Shown here: one piece after another, positions 24,440-32,580 of the stretch
Numbering within the stretch: the first letter of the stretch is position 1
Layout of the letters: each line of letters begins with the position of its first letter
DNA from: Haloglomus halophilum
GTDB lineage: Archaea > Halobacteriota > Halobacteria > Halobacteriales > Haloarculaceae
DNA: 64,000 nt
NCBI RefSeq assembly: GCF_024298885.1
Contig: NZ_CP101166.1
Span: 3,533,149 to 3,597,148 of the forward strand
Direction of reading: 5' to 3'
The notes under the pieces: model-generated
What the model was told of the DNA's origin: nothing
What the model saw: the letters and a program-made list of their open reading frames with translations, nothing else
Database searches by the model: none
Position numbers and translations under genes: made by a program

Positions 24440-25345
24440 TTATCGTGCTACCATCCCGCCAGCCGTGTCCAGCGCCAGCCGCCGTGTCCGCCCCTCGCGT
24501 TCCTGCCACCGTGCCGCGACCGGGTCCAGCGCGCCGTCGGTCCCGACCGCGACGAACGAGGGGCCGGTCCCCGAGAGCGAGGCGCCCGCCGCGTCGGGGA
24601 GCGCCTCGACCGCGGGGTCCGCGGGGAATCCCAGCGCGGCGCAGAACGCGAAGCCGTTGACCGTCATCGCGCGGGCGTAGTCGCCATCGAGCGCGAGTTC
24701 GCGAACGAGGTCCGCGACCGGCGCGATACGCTCGCACCGTGCCACGTCGGCGTCGGCCGAGAACGCCCGCTCCTCGGGCGTCCAGACGAGCGCCCGCCAC
24801 GCCGTCGGGAGCGTCTCGTGGGTCAGGAGCGTGTCCTCGGTGTTGTCCGTCACCGTCACGCCGCCCAGCATCGAGGCCGAGGCGTCGTCGAACGCGCCCG
24901 TGACCGTCACGCCGGCGTCGCGCGCGGCCTCGACGCCGAGTCGGCAGGCAGCGGCGCGCGTCGGCGCGTCGGCGTGCGCGCGCTCCGCATCCGGGAGCGC
25001 GTCCGCCGGCGCGCGGTCGAGTGCGTCCAGCGTCGCCAGCACGGTCGCGTTCGCCGCCGCAGAGGAGGACTTGAGCCCGGCTGCCATCGGGACCGCGCTC
25101 TCGGTCCGGACGTGCCCGCCGTCCGCGACGCCGTCGCCGTGGCGCGCACAGACCAGCTCCACGCACCGCTCGATGAGTCGCGTGTCCGCGTCCGGCGCGC
25201 CCGCGATTTCGCCGGTGACGCTCCCGGAGTCGTCGAGTTCGACGGTCGCCGTCGTCCGGGCATCGATTGCGAAGGCACTGCCCGAGCCGTTGGCGAGCGC
25301 GTTCAGGACCGTCCCGGCACCGGGTGCGGCTGCGCGACCCTCCAT
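24440..25345 (-). CDS. Shikimate kinase, archaeal GHMP type
   Basis: A 301-aa GHMP-superfamily kinase, unrelated to bacterial AroK, that phosphorylates shikimate. Marks: GAGTVLNALANGSGSAFAID near the N-terminus, the GHMP ATP loop VPMAAGLKSSSAAANATVLA, DAGVTVTGAFDDASASMLGG and the third motif AGASLSGTGPSFVAVG. The start at 25345 is chosen because the preceding region is non-coding and has a TTAGTG box about 25 bp upstream. It is followed directly by chorismate mutase. Confidence 0.93.
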   Translation of the reverse strand: MEGRAAAPGAGTVLNALANGSGSAFAIDARTTATVELDDSGSVTGEIAGAPDADTRLIERCVELVCARHGDGVADGGHVRTESAVPMAAGLKSSSAAANATVLATLDALDRAPADALPDAERAHADAPTRAAACRLGVEAARDAGVTVTGAFDDASASMLGGVTVTDNTEDTLLTHETLPTAWRALVWTPEERAFSADADVARCERIAPVADLVRELALDGDYARAMTVNGFAFCAALGFPADPAVEALPDAAGASLSGTGPSFVAVGTDGALDPVAARWQEREGRTRRLALDTAGGMVAR

Positions 25346-25588
25346 CGGCCGTCGGTCGGCGGGGGGCACACTAAGCGATGGCGGTCGGGGCGTATCTCGC
25401 TGCGCGCGAGGCACGACGACGCGCTCCGGATGTCGGGCCGCCGGGTGTGTGATAGCTGGCCACACGTCCACTCCTGTACACGGAAGTGGATGAACGTCGC
25501 CCGGTACCCGCATCTCGACCGAGAACATCCGTACCCTGAGGGCGAGTCTCACACAACGTTTAGTACCCCGCAAGTATTGCCCTGCAGT

Positions 25589-25822
25589 ATGGACTTCGCC
25601 AGTCCCGTCGCACCGAGCATCGCCGGGGAGCAGACCGACTCCTTCAGCACCGGCAAGACATTCGCGACGTGGACATTTAATACGGCGAAGAACCCCTCTT
25701 TCGCGACCAAGCGGCAGTCCGCCGACTCCACCGCCGTCCCGATGTGGGACGATGCGGAGACTGCCGTGAGGTATCGCGAGGAACATCACCCATCGGCCTC
25801 GGGTGAGGGCCTCGCGTCGTGA
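25589..25822 (+). CDS. Small conserved-looking hypothetical protein (77 aa)
   Basis: A 77-aa soluble protein beginning MDFASPVAPSIAGEQTDSFS and rich in polar residues (TFATWTFNTAKNPSFATKRQS), ending with a helix DDAETAVRYREEHHP. A GTTTAGTA box lies about 27 bp before the ATG, consistent with a leaderless start. Its stop is 1 bp from the DUF5794 gene, so the two are one transcript. I recognise no domain; it looks like a haloarchaeal lineage protein. The 240 bp upstream (25346-25588) hold no gene besides the two promoters. Confidence 0.6.
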   Translation: MDFASPVAPSIAGEQTDSFSTGKTFATWTFNTAKNPSFATKRQSADSTAVPMWDDAETAVRYREEHHPSASGEGLAS

Positions 25823-25823
25823 G

Positions 25824-26786
25824 ATGAGCGTCTCTCGTCACCCGGTCGCCCTCCGGCTCGAGCAGCGCGTCGGTCGCGGCACGCGGCTGCTCGCGACGGT
25901 CATGCTGCTCCCGCTCATCGACGGCATCTTCCCCGCACTCGTACTCGCGGGCGGCGTCGACGACCTGACGGGCATCCTCGAGGTCGGCCTCCTCGTGTTC
26001 GGTGGCTCGGCCACCGTCGCGGTCGTCCTCGCGGAGATGGACGGCACGCGTCGCGAGCAGGTCTCGTCGGTCCTCCTCGTGGGCGTCGGCGTCATCTCGC
26101 TGGCTGCCGTCGAGGCCGCGCTCGCCCCCACCATCGAGACGCTCCTGAACCTGACCACCTTCAGTCGCTTCGCCGCGCTCGTCATCCTCGCGGTCGCCGC
26201 GAAGACCGCCTCCGCGACGGTCGGCGAGTACCTCCCCAGCCCGGCGGTCATCATCGGGCTCGGCCTCGTCGCCAGTTTCGAGCCCTCGGGCGCCAGCGTC
26301 CAGATCGTCGCTGACCCGTGGCTCGTCGCCCGTGGCGCCGCAGCCGGCGGCGTCGGCGTCGCGTTCGCCCTCGGCGTCGCCCTGTTCGGCCCGTGGCTCC
26401 GCGGCGTCGTCGACCTCGACCGCTTCCGCTTCGGGAGCGCGGTCGCGCTCGGTGTCCTGCCGCTCTCGATACTGGAGCTGATCCCGGCGAACGCGCCGCT
26501 CGCGCTCGCCGTGCTGGGCATCACGTCCCTGCTGGCGTTCGACCCCGACGGCCAGGGCGACCCGCTCCCGGCCGACGAGGCCGAGGGCCCGGTCGCGGAC
26601 GACGACCCGCTGGGTCCCATCGTGGCCGCCGACGGGGAGGGCCAGACCGGTGACGGTGAGGTCGCCATCGAGAACGTCGACCCCGACGCCACGCCCGGCG
26701 TCGACGCGGTCGCACCCGACGAGTCCGACGACGATGTCGACCACACGCCGGGCATCTCCGACGGCGACCGCGCGCCCTGGCTGTAG
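25824..26786 (+). CDS. DUF5794 family membrane protein
   Basis: A 320-aa protein with a hydrophobic core of roughly six to seven helices (about residues 20-240): LLATVMLLPLIDGIFPALVLAGGVDDLTGILEVGLLVFGG is cut here into typical short repeats, then a very acidic C-terminal tail of about 75 residues (DPDGQGDPLPADE to DGDRAPWL). I assign it to haloarchaeal DUF5794 from the LPLIDGIFPALVLAG and SPAVIIGLGL features. Function unknown. It lies 1 bp after a small gene and is convergent with the UDG-family gene. Confidence 0.7.
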   Translation: MSVSRHPVALRLEQRVGRGTRLLATVMLLPLIDGIFPALVLAGGVDDLTGILEVGLLVFGGSATVAVVLAEMDGTRREQVSSVLLVGVGVISLAAVEAALAPTIETLLNLTTFSRFAALVILAVAAKTASATVGEYLPSPAVIIGLGLVASFEPSGASVQIVADPWLVARGAAAGGVGVAFALGVALFGPWLRGVVDLDRFRFGSAVALGVLPLSILELIPANAPLALAVLGITSLLAFDPDGQGDPLPADEAEGPVADDDPLGPIVAADGEGQTGDGEVAIENVDPDATPGVDAVAPDESDDDVDHTPGISDGDRAPWL

Positions 26787-26804
26787 GCACCGTCCGCTGT
26801 CCCG

Positions 26805-27434
26805 TCACCCGACGGTCGTCGCGACACCCTTCGTCTGCCGGTAGTCACGGCCGAGAATCGTCTCGAGTCGCTCGCGGAGCGACCGCTCCTCCGCCGGCGT
26901 CCAGGCCGACGGCTCCATCACCGGCACCAGAAGGAACCCCCTCCCGGTGACCTCCTCGGCATGCAACGCGGCCGCGTCGACGGGAAGCCGGTCGGCCAGT
27001 GCCGTATGTTCGCGGAGACCGTACCCGAGCGCCCGGTCGCCCACGAGCACGAGGATGTGGGCGTTGACCGCCCGGAGTTCGGCGTCGAGGTAGCGCTCGG
27101 CGTCGGCGTATGAGGCCTCGTCCGGGTCGAGCGCGGCCTCGGAACGTTCGGCGGCACTCCACACCTCTGGGTGCGCGTACGAGCAGAAGCAGTTCGTCAC
27201 GTCGGGGCGGTCCGCGTACGGCTCGGCCAGCAGTCCGACCGCGTGCAGGACCCGCTGGAGCCGGACGCCGGCCACGCGTTCGGTGAACGGGACGCCCGTC
27301 CCGGCGCCACCGTGCCGCCCGGGGTGATCGCCGACGACGTGGACATCGGCGTTGGCGTCACCGTACCCGGGGACCGCGGCACCGGGGTACCGGATACCGA
27401 ACGGGTTGGACACCTCCGACGTGACGTTCTCCAC
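26805..27434 (-). CDS. Uracil-DNA glycosylase superfamily protein
   Basis: A 209-aa protein. The UDG-superfamily active-site strand is VHVVGDHPGRHGGAGTGVPFT, corresponding to motif A of families 4-5. RVLHAVGLL and NCFCSYAHPEVW follow, then the AELRAVNAHILVLVGDRALGYGL strand. Residues for the 4Fe-4S cluster of family 4 are not complete, so enzymatic activity on uracil is not certain. The start is GTG 27434 with a GATACTC box about 30 bp upstream. Role in base-excision repair is inferred from the fold. Confidence 0.75.
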   Translation of the reverse strand: MENVTSEVSNPFGIRYPGAAVPGYGDANADVHVVGDHPGRHGGAGTGVPFTERVAGVRLQRVLHAVGLLAEPYADRPDVTNCFCSYAHPEVWSAAERSEAALDPDEASYADAERYLDAELRAVNAHILVLVGDRALGYGLREHTALADRLPVDAAALHAEEVTGRGFLLVPVMEPSAWTPAEERSLRERLETILGRDYRQTKGVATTVG

Positions 27435-27534
27435 ACGGTCCGTAGTCGTGCCCGGGGCATGAGTATCGCGGGTGAGGAGCGGCCGCCACCGCACGGGCGC
27501 AAGCGGGAAGCCCCCGGCCCACGACCGGCGTCAC

Positions 27535-28365
27535 ATGACGATGGACTCCGACCCGACCGCGGCCGACCGCGAACCCGACAGCGACCTGCTCGACGTGGAG
27601 TACACACACGAACACGTCGCACGGGTCCTGCTGGCCCGGCCCGACTCGCTGAACGCCTACAACGAGGCACTGCTTCGTGCCCTCGTCCCGACGCTCGAAT
27701 CGCTCGACGAGGCCCGAGAGGTTCGGGCCATCGTCCTGACGGGCGAGGGGAAGGGGTTCTGTGCCGGCGTCGACCTCGACGACATGCCGCTCTCGGCCGA
27801 CCAGGACCTCGCCGAGTACGAGGAGGGGCTCGGGATGTTCCAGGAGGTGGTCGCGACGCTCCGCGGGATGGACACACCGGTCGTCGCCGCGGTCAACGGT
27901 TACGCGATGGGCGCCGGCTGCGACACGGCGCTCGCGTGTGACTTCCGCATCGCCGGGGAGTCCGCGACCATGGCCGAGACGTTCGTCGACGTGGGGTTCG
28001 TCCCGGGCGACGGCGGTGCCTACCTCCTGCCGCGCATCGTCGGCGAGGCGAAGGCGAAGGAGCTCATCATGACGGGCAAGCACGTCTCCGGCGAAGCCCT
28101 CGTCGAGTGGGGCCTCGCCCGGGAGTGCGTGCCGGACGAGGAACTGCAGGAGACAGCCACCGAGTTCGCGGCGGAGTTGGCCGAGGGGCCGCCGGTGGCC
28201 ATCGCCCACTCGAAGGAACTGGTCAACGAGGCGTTCGACGTCGACCTGGAGACCGCCCACGAGCACGCCACTCGCGCACAGCGCATCTGCTCGCAGACCG
28301 AGGACCACGAGGAGGCGGTGCAAGCGTTCGCCGAGGACCGCGAGCCGGAGTTCGAGGGGCGCTGA
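27535..28365 (+). CDS. Enoyl-CoA hydratase/isomerase family protein
   Basis: A 276-aa crotonase-fold protein. The oxyanion hole regions are GEGKGFCAGVDLDDM and AAVNGYAMGAGCDTALACDFRIAG, and the catalytic-glutamate region FVDVGFVPGDGGAYLLPRIVG is also seen. It hydrates or isomerises acyl-CoA in fatty-acid or amino-acid catabolism. Two adjacent ATGs (27535 and 27541) could start; the N-terminus is acidic. No beta-oxidation partner is adjacent. Confidence 0.88.
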   Translation: MTMDSDPTAADREPDSDLLDVEYTHEHVARVLLARPDSLNAYNEALLRALVPTLESLDEAREVRAIVLTGEGKGFCAGVDLDDMPLSADQDLAEYEEGLGMFQEVVATLRGMDTPVVAAVNGYAMGAGCDTALACDFRIAGESATMAETFVDVGFVPGDGGAYLLPRIVGEAKAKELIMTGKHVSGEALVEWGLARECVPDEELQETATEFAAELAEGPPVAIAHSKELVNEAFDVDLETAHEHATRAQRICSQTEDHEEAVQAFAEDREPEFEGR

Positions 28366-28392
28366 GCCACGGTCGGCGAACAGCGGTCGGAA

Positions 28393-28415
28393 GGGCCGGG
28401 TGGGACTCGAACCGG
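28393..28415 (-). other. tRNA 3'-end-like sequence
   Basis: On the minus strand this reads CCGGTTCGAGTCCCACCC followed by GGCCC, matching a tRNA T-loop (TTCGAGT), the 3' side of a T-stem and a CCGGCCC acceptor strand. The 5' half of the tRNA is missing and the T-stem is not self-complementary here. It may be a tRNA remnant or an old attachment site; coincidence is possible. Confidence 0.3.
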
Positions 28416-28438
28416 AGGAATCGCGATGCGGCCGCGCC

Positions 28439-28633
28439 TCAGTCGCCGCGGGGCCGGCCGCGTGAGGCGACCAGCACCGCGGCGACCGCCACCATGACCG
28501 CCGAGACGGCGGGGAAGGCGGCCACGGCGACGGCCACGACCGGCACTGCGGCCATGGCGACCGCGTACCGGACCGGCGGGGCGCGTCGGGGCTGTCGTGC
28601 GTGCGATACGTATCGTGCGTCGTCTGCGTTCAT
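28439..28633 (-). CDS. Small hydrophobic membrane protein
   Basis: A 64-aa ORF with a basic leader (YVSHARQPRRAPPVR) and one long or two short Ala/Val-rich helices (about residues 24-56), ending RGRPRGD. A GATAGCC element lies about 27 bp upstream. No family recognised; it sits in a gene-poor stretch. Confidence 0.45.
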   Translation of the reverse strand: MNADDARYVSHARQPRRAPPVRYAVAMAAVPVVAVAVAAFPAVSAVMVAVAAVLVASRGRPRGD

Positions 28634-28700
28634 CGTTGGAGGGGTGTCAGCGGGAGCCGGCTATCGGGCCGGTCCTCGACTACCCGGGGGTCCGGGGCAG

Positions 28701-29093
28701 TCAGCCGTGGTCGTGGGGCGGGTCCGTGCCTTCGTCAGCGCCGCGCGGCGCGTACTCGATGGCGACGGCGTGGACCGTCTCGACGCCGAAGGCGTCGGCG
28801 ACGTGGACGGCCAGCGCGTCGGCGTCGCGGTCGCCGAAGTCGCCCTCGAGGCGGGCGGTCACGTCGACGTAGATGTCGAGCGACGCCGGACGGACGGCCT
28901 CGATCTCGCCGACGTCGACGACCGTGGCGCCGCCGACGTTGGCGAGGACATCGGCGACGCCGGCCGGGAGGTCCCCCATCTCGCCGCGGGGGACCCGGAC
29001 CTCGGCGTCGACCTCGATGGCGACCGCTTCCGCGTCGCCGTCCGGGTGTTCGTGTGCCGATTCGTGCTCGGGGTGGGTACCGTACAGTGCCAT
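28701..29093 (-). CDS. Hypothetical acidic protein
   Basis: A 130-aa protein starting MALYGTHPEHESAHEHPDGD. A His/Glu-rich head (residues 6-18) and tail (DPPHDHG) flank a predicted alpha/beta middle (AVAIEVDAEVRVPRGEMGDL; SLDIYVDVTARLEGDF; VETVHAVAIEYAPRG). The His-rich ends suggest metal binding but prove nothing. Its ATG starts 2 bases downstream of the tRNA-like element at 29095-29147 and it lacks the usual TATA spacing. No family recognised. Confidence 0.55.
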   Translation of the reverse strand: MALYGTHPEHESAHEHPDGDAEAVAIEVDAEVRVPRGEMGDLPAGVADVLANVGGATVVDVGEIEAVRPASLDIYVDVTARLEGDFGDRDADALAVHVADAFGVETVHAVAIEYAPRGADEGTDPPHDHG

Positions 29094-29094
29094 A

Positions 29095-29147
29095 CGGACC
29101 GTGCGGGAGTCGAACCCGCGGCGCGTGGGCGCTCCACCGGGCGGTCC
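29095..29147 (-). other. tRNA-like element lacking an anticodon arm
   Basis: Read on the minus strand: GGACCGC, a short GCGC-CCAC-GCGC hairpin, a perfect T-arm (GCGGG-TTCGACT-CCCGC), then ACGGTCC and G. The two ends pair as an acceptor stem (6 of 7 pairs). The total is about 52 nt against 72 or more for a tRNA, and there is no anticodon arm. It looks like a decayed tRNA gene or a tRNA-like leader of the next gene. Confidence 0.35.
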
Positions 29148-29347
29148 CCGCCGGGACCGACAGTGATGCCTCTCGGCGACTGGCGGACCGGCGGCTGTTC
29201 GACCCGACGACGGACGGCGGCCGACGGGTGCGTTCGATGCGATGTCCGGCGGACCTGCGGCCGGCTGGGGAGTGAGAAGCGCGAAGGAGAGCGTCGCACG
29301 CGGACCCTCGCGCCCCTCGGGCGCGCCGGGTCCGAAGTCCCGGCGGC

Positions 29348-29512
29348 CTAGGTCTGCTGGGCCGCGAGGTCGGTGCGACGGGTGGTCACTGCGGACCACA
29401 CGCCCTCGCCCGGCCACCCTGCTGGGGTTCCGGTAGCGTCGCGTTCACCTGCGATGGCGAACGCGGCGCTGCCGGCATACGCGGGCAGCGTGGGGCGATT
29501 GCGCGTGGTCAT
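29348..29512 (-). CDS. Possible small hypothetical protein (54 aa)
   Basis: An ORF from ATG 29512 beginning MTTRNRPTLPAYAGSAAFAI and ending TTRRTDLAAQQT. An ATTAATG element lies about 60 bp upstream and would leave a short leader. The longer reading from 29614 includes that promoter. No family; coding status uncertain. The 29148-29347 stretch just left holds only GC-rich hairpins and an Arg/Cys-rich ORF that I reject. Confidence 0.35.
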   Translation of the reverse strand: MTTRNRPTLPAYAGSAAFAIAGERDATGTPAGWPGEGVWSAVTTRRTDLAAQQT

Positions 29513-29690
29513 GATGTGCCTCCGAACGTCCGGGGACCGGACGAACGTATCCCTGCCTGTGAACGCGGATGTATTAATGTTTTCTCCGGGTTGAGACGCC
29601 CTAACAAATGACACTGGCCTCGGAACCGTGGGGTTACGAGCGTATCTGGACAGTAGTGTACGAAAGTGGAAGATTACTGGCGAACAGTGC

Positions 29691-30893
29691 TCAGCGGTAG
29701 GCGGTGGGGTCGCGGAAGAGCTGGTGCTCGTCGACGACGAGCGACCGGTCGATGTCGGCCGCGCGCGTGCGTCCGGTCAACCCCATCGTCAGGTCCATGT
29801 CCGCGATGAAGTTCTCGCAGACCGCCTCGACACCGTTCGCCCCGTCGATGGCGAGCCCGTAGATGTACGGCCGGCCGAGACACACGGCGTCGGCACCGAG
29901 CGCGAGCGCCTTCAGCGCCTCCGCCCCGCGGCGGATCCCCGAGTCGAACAGGATGTCGGCGTCGGTACCCTCGAGTTCGGCGGCGATGCGCGGGAGCGCC
30001 TCGAGAGCGCCGATGGCGCCGTCGACCTGTCTCCCCCCGTGGTTCGAGACGATGACGCCGTCGGCACCGTGCTCGACAGCGCGCCGCGCATCGGCCGGGT
30101 GGAGCAGCCCCTTCACGACGACGGGGAGGTCCGTCTGCTCGCGGAGCCAGTCCAGGTCCGCCCACGTCAGCGTCGGGTCGCCGAAGGCGTCGAGGAACGT
30201 CTGGATGGCCCCGAACTCGTCTTCCGACGGAGGCTGGTCCAGCAGGTCGAGGAACGTCTCGTCGGCGAAGTAGTTCGCCATCCCCTCCCCCTCCAGCTGG
30301 GGGACGTACCCCCGCGAGAGGTCGCGCTCCTTCCAACCCGGCACCGGCGTGTCGACGGTCACGACGATGGCGTCGTAGCCGGCGTCCTCCGCCCGGTCGA
30401 CGAAGCTCTCGGCCAGGTCGCGCTCCGAGGACCAGTAGAGCTGGAACCACTTCGGTGTCTCTCCAAGTTCCTCGGCCACGTCCTCCAGCGTCTCCGAGGC
30501 GACCGACGAGAGGATGACCGGCATCCCGGCCTCGCGGGCCCCCTCGGCCATCGCGAGTTCCGCGTCCTCGTGCGCGATGGACTGGATACCGATGGGCGCG
30601 AGCAGCACCGGGAACGGGAGCTCCTGCCCGCAGACCTCGACCGAGAGGTCGCGCTCGCCCACGTCCCGGAGGAAGCGCGGGACGATGCGCCACCGGTCGA
30701 AGACCCGTCGGTTGCGACCGACCGTGTTCTCCCCGCCCGCGCCGCCGGCCACGTAGCCGGCCGCCTCCTCGTCCATCATCTCGAGCGCGGCCGCCTCCAG
30801 CGCCTCGAAGCTGATCGGCACGTCGGGCTCGATGCCGGCGTGGCCGCTGACGAAGATCTCGCGCTGGCGCTGCTCGCCGATGTTGTCGGACAT
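29691..30893 (-). CDS. FMN-dependent alpha-hydroxy-acid oxidase (lactate 2-monooxygenase-like)
   Basis: A 400-aa TIM-barrel flavoenzyme. It contains YVAGGAGGENTVGRNRRVFDRW, LLAPIGIQSIAHEDAELAMA, WFQLYWSSERDLAESF, the catalytic SNHGGRQVDGAI (active-site His with the following Arg) and ADILFDSGIRRGAEALKALALGADAVCLGRPYIYGL. It oxidises 2-hydroxy acids such as lactate or glycolate; the overall layout is closest to lactate 2-monooxygenase-type proteins. The start at 30893 is preferred over 30920, which precedes a CAGTTATG box. Confidence 0.9.
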   Translation of the reverse strand: MSDNIGEQRQREIFVSGHAGIEPDVPISFEALEAAALEMMDEEAAGYVAGGAGGENTVGRNRRVFDRWRIVPRFLRDVGERDLSVEVCGQELPFPVLLAPIGIQSIAHEDAELAMAEGAREAGMPVILSSVASETLEDVAEELGETPKWFQLYWSSERDLAESFVDRAEDAGYDAIVVTVDTPVPGWKERDLSRGYVPQLEGEGMANYFADETFLDLLDQPPSEDEFGAIQTFLDAFGDPTLTWADLDWLREQTDLPVVVKGLLHPADARRAVEHGADGVIVSNHGGRQVDGAIGALEALPRIAAELEGTDADILFDSGIRRGAEALKALALGADAVCLGRPYIYGLAIDGANGVEAVCENFIADMDLTMGLTGRTRAADIDRSLVVDEHQLFRDPTAYR

Positions 30894-31027
30894 GGGTGAG
30901 CCTGCGGGTGGCTGGCACATAACTGTGGGCGGGCGATGGAAGGGTTCTCTTCACCCGTGCATCGGCCTCGCCGCAGGCGCGCCGTTCACCGGCAGAGCCC
31001 GCGAGTCCGACCCGAAAAGAGCTCGAT

Positions 31028-31990
31028 TCAGAACAGCGGGTCGTCGACGATACGTGCCGGCCCACCGACCTCCCAGACCCGCGTCGACACGCCGAGGTCC
31101 TCGATGGCCGCCTGCACGCGGTCCACGTCGTCACGGGTGGTGTTGACGTAGACGGAGGCCCCCGTGTCGGTCGAGTAGTAGGCGTCGATGCCCTCCTCAC
31201 GGAGTTCGCGGACCGTCTCGAAGATCTCCAGCGTCTCGGGCTGCCAGTAGACCCAGCCCGCGGGCCCGGTCATCGTGGTCGCGGCCAGCGAGAGCGAGTC
31301 GTGCTCGGCGAGTTCGAACACGTCCTCGAAGTCACCCCGTCGGAGACCGTCCCGCATCGTCTGCAACTGCTCGTGGACGTGCGCCATGCGGGCCTGGAAC
31401 ATGTGGCTCTCCTCGGCCTCGTCGTGCGCCGCCTGGGTGTGCTTGAACGCCGGCACCTCGCAGCCGACGATGCGCAACTCCTCTTCGAGGTCCGTCTCGA
31501 GGCGGTGCGAGCGGCAGTCCGCGTCGTTGTGGCCGGCCGAGAGGTCCGAGAACGCCCCCGTCACGGCCCGGGCCGCCGAGGCCGACCCGCGGCGCGCGAT
31601 GGCCGACATCGTCGGGTGGTCCAGCTCCAGCCCCGCGGCCTCGCAGGCCGCGACCGCGAGTGCCGCGAACCCGGAGGCCGAGGAGCCGAAGCCGATGTTG
31701 GTCGGGAAGTTCGACTCGCTCTCCATGTGGACGTGCCTGTCCTCGTCCGAAAGCTCGCGGACCCGGTCGAGCACCGACCGGATGCGATCGGCTCCCTGCC
31801 CCTCGACCGCCTCGCCGTCCACGACGTAGTGGTCCGTGTCGCGCTCCTCGAACTGGACGGTCGTCCGCGTGCGCGAGGGCGCGGTGCAGACGCTGATGGA
31901 GTCGTGGTACGGCAGTCGGAGGTCGTGGTCGCTCATCCCGTGGTACTTGACCAGCCCCTCGATGGGGTGGGCGATGGCGGTGGCCTTCAT
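31028..31990 (-). CDS. Phosphomevalonate decarboxylase (MvaD-like), mevalonate pathway
   Basis: A 320-aa GHMP-fold decarboxylase. KATAIAHPIEGLVKYHGMSD at the N-terminus, NFPTNIGFGSSASGFAALAVAA as the ATP loop, and ARRGSASAARAVTGAFSDLSAG are typical of the decarboxylase subfamily. In Haloferax the ortholog acts on mevalonate 5-phosphate, giving isopentenyl phosphate in the archaeal mevalonate route that feeds membrane lipid synthesis. It follows a membrane-protein gene by 26 bp and may share its promoter. Confidence 0.9.
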   Translation of the reverse strand: MKATAIAHPIEGLVKYHGMSDHDLRLPYHDSISVCTAPSRTRTTVQFEERDTDHYVVDGEAVEGQGADRIRSVLDRVRELSDEDRHVHMESESNFPTNIGFGSSASGFAALAVAACEAAGLELDHPTMSAIARRGSASAARAVTGAFSDLSAGHNDADCRSHRLETDLEEELRIVGCEVPAFKHTQAAHDEAEESHMFQARMAHVHEQLQTMRDGLRRGDFEDVFELAEHDSLSLAATTMTGPAGWVYWQPETLEIFETVRELREEGIDAYYSTDTGASVYVNTTRDDVDRVQAAIEDLGVSTRVWEVGGPARIVDDPLF

Positions 31991-32016
31991 ATCCCTCTCC
32001 CGGTGTGGGGCTCGCT

Positions 32017-32523
32017 TCAGGCTTCGGGTCCTGACTCGTCGGCGTCCATCCGGGCCGCCGGCTCCGTGTCCTCGGTCGAGGAGCCGGGGCGCTCGGCGTG
32101 TGCCCACCACCCGACACCCCCCGCCCCGACGAGCAGGAGCGCCCCGGCCACGAGCAGGAACGGCTCGGCGCCGAGGGCGTGCTGGGCGCGGTCACCGCCA
32201 GGCGTCGGGACGGGTGTGTACAGCCCGATCTCCCGCTCGTATCTCAGGACGGTGTTGCCGGTCCCGAGGAGGACGATGCTGCCCATCACGGCCGGCGCGA
32301 CCGCCGCGAGCCGCCAGCGGATCGCCGCCACGGCGCCGACCACACCGATTCCGGCCCATAGCAGCAACAGGTACTCCCCCTGTGTGGGGTCCCGACCCCA
32401 CGGCGTCTCGATGGACCCTGCGGAGGCCGGCATGATACGGAGGAGGTCCTGATAGACCCCCACGACGACGGCGAGGAGGCCGAGTAGCGCGAGCCCCGGG
32501 GCGATGTAGCGGACCCGACGCAT
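32017..32523 (-). CDS. Four-TM membrane protein
   Basis: A 168-aa protein with helices at about residues 8-25, 52-68, 73-88 and 118-140, then an acidic tail (ESGPEA). The MRRVRYIAPGLALLGLL start suggests positive-inside insertion. Between TM1 and TM2 is an exposed loop with ETPWGRDPTQGEYLL. I recognise no family. It lies directly upstream of the phosphomevalonate decarboxylase gene on the same strand. Confidence 0.65.
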   Translation of the reverse strand: MRRVRYIAPGLALLGLLAVVVGVYQDLLRIMPASAGSIETPWGRDPTQGEYLLLLWAGIGVVGAVAAIRWRLAAVAPAVMGSIVLLGTGNTVLRYEREIGLYTPVPTPGGDRAQHALGAEPFLLVAGALLLVGAGGVGWWAHAERPGSSTEDTEPAARMDADESGPEA

Positions 32524-32580
32524 ACGTCGTCGAGCGACGCCACCGTGGTATATCTTCTCCCGATTCGAGCGTCCCGTCGC

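Noticed and set aside
28393-29118. Flanking att sites of an integrative element formed by the two tRNA-like 3' ends
   Set aside because: The two sequences differ in T-stem and acceptor and are not direct repeats of each other; no integrase gene was seen.
29165-29351. Arg/Cys-rich ORF of about 61 codons on the plus strand (MPLGDWRTGGCSTRRR...)
   Set aside because: No promoter at the right spacing, poor composition, overlaps GC-rich hairpins.
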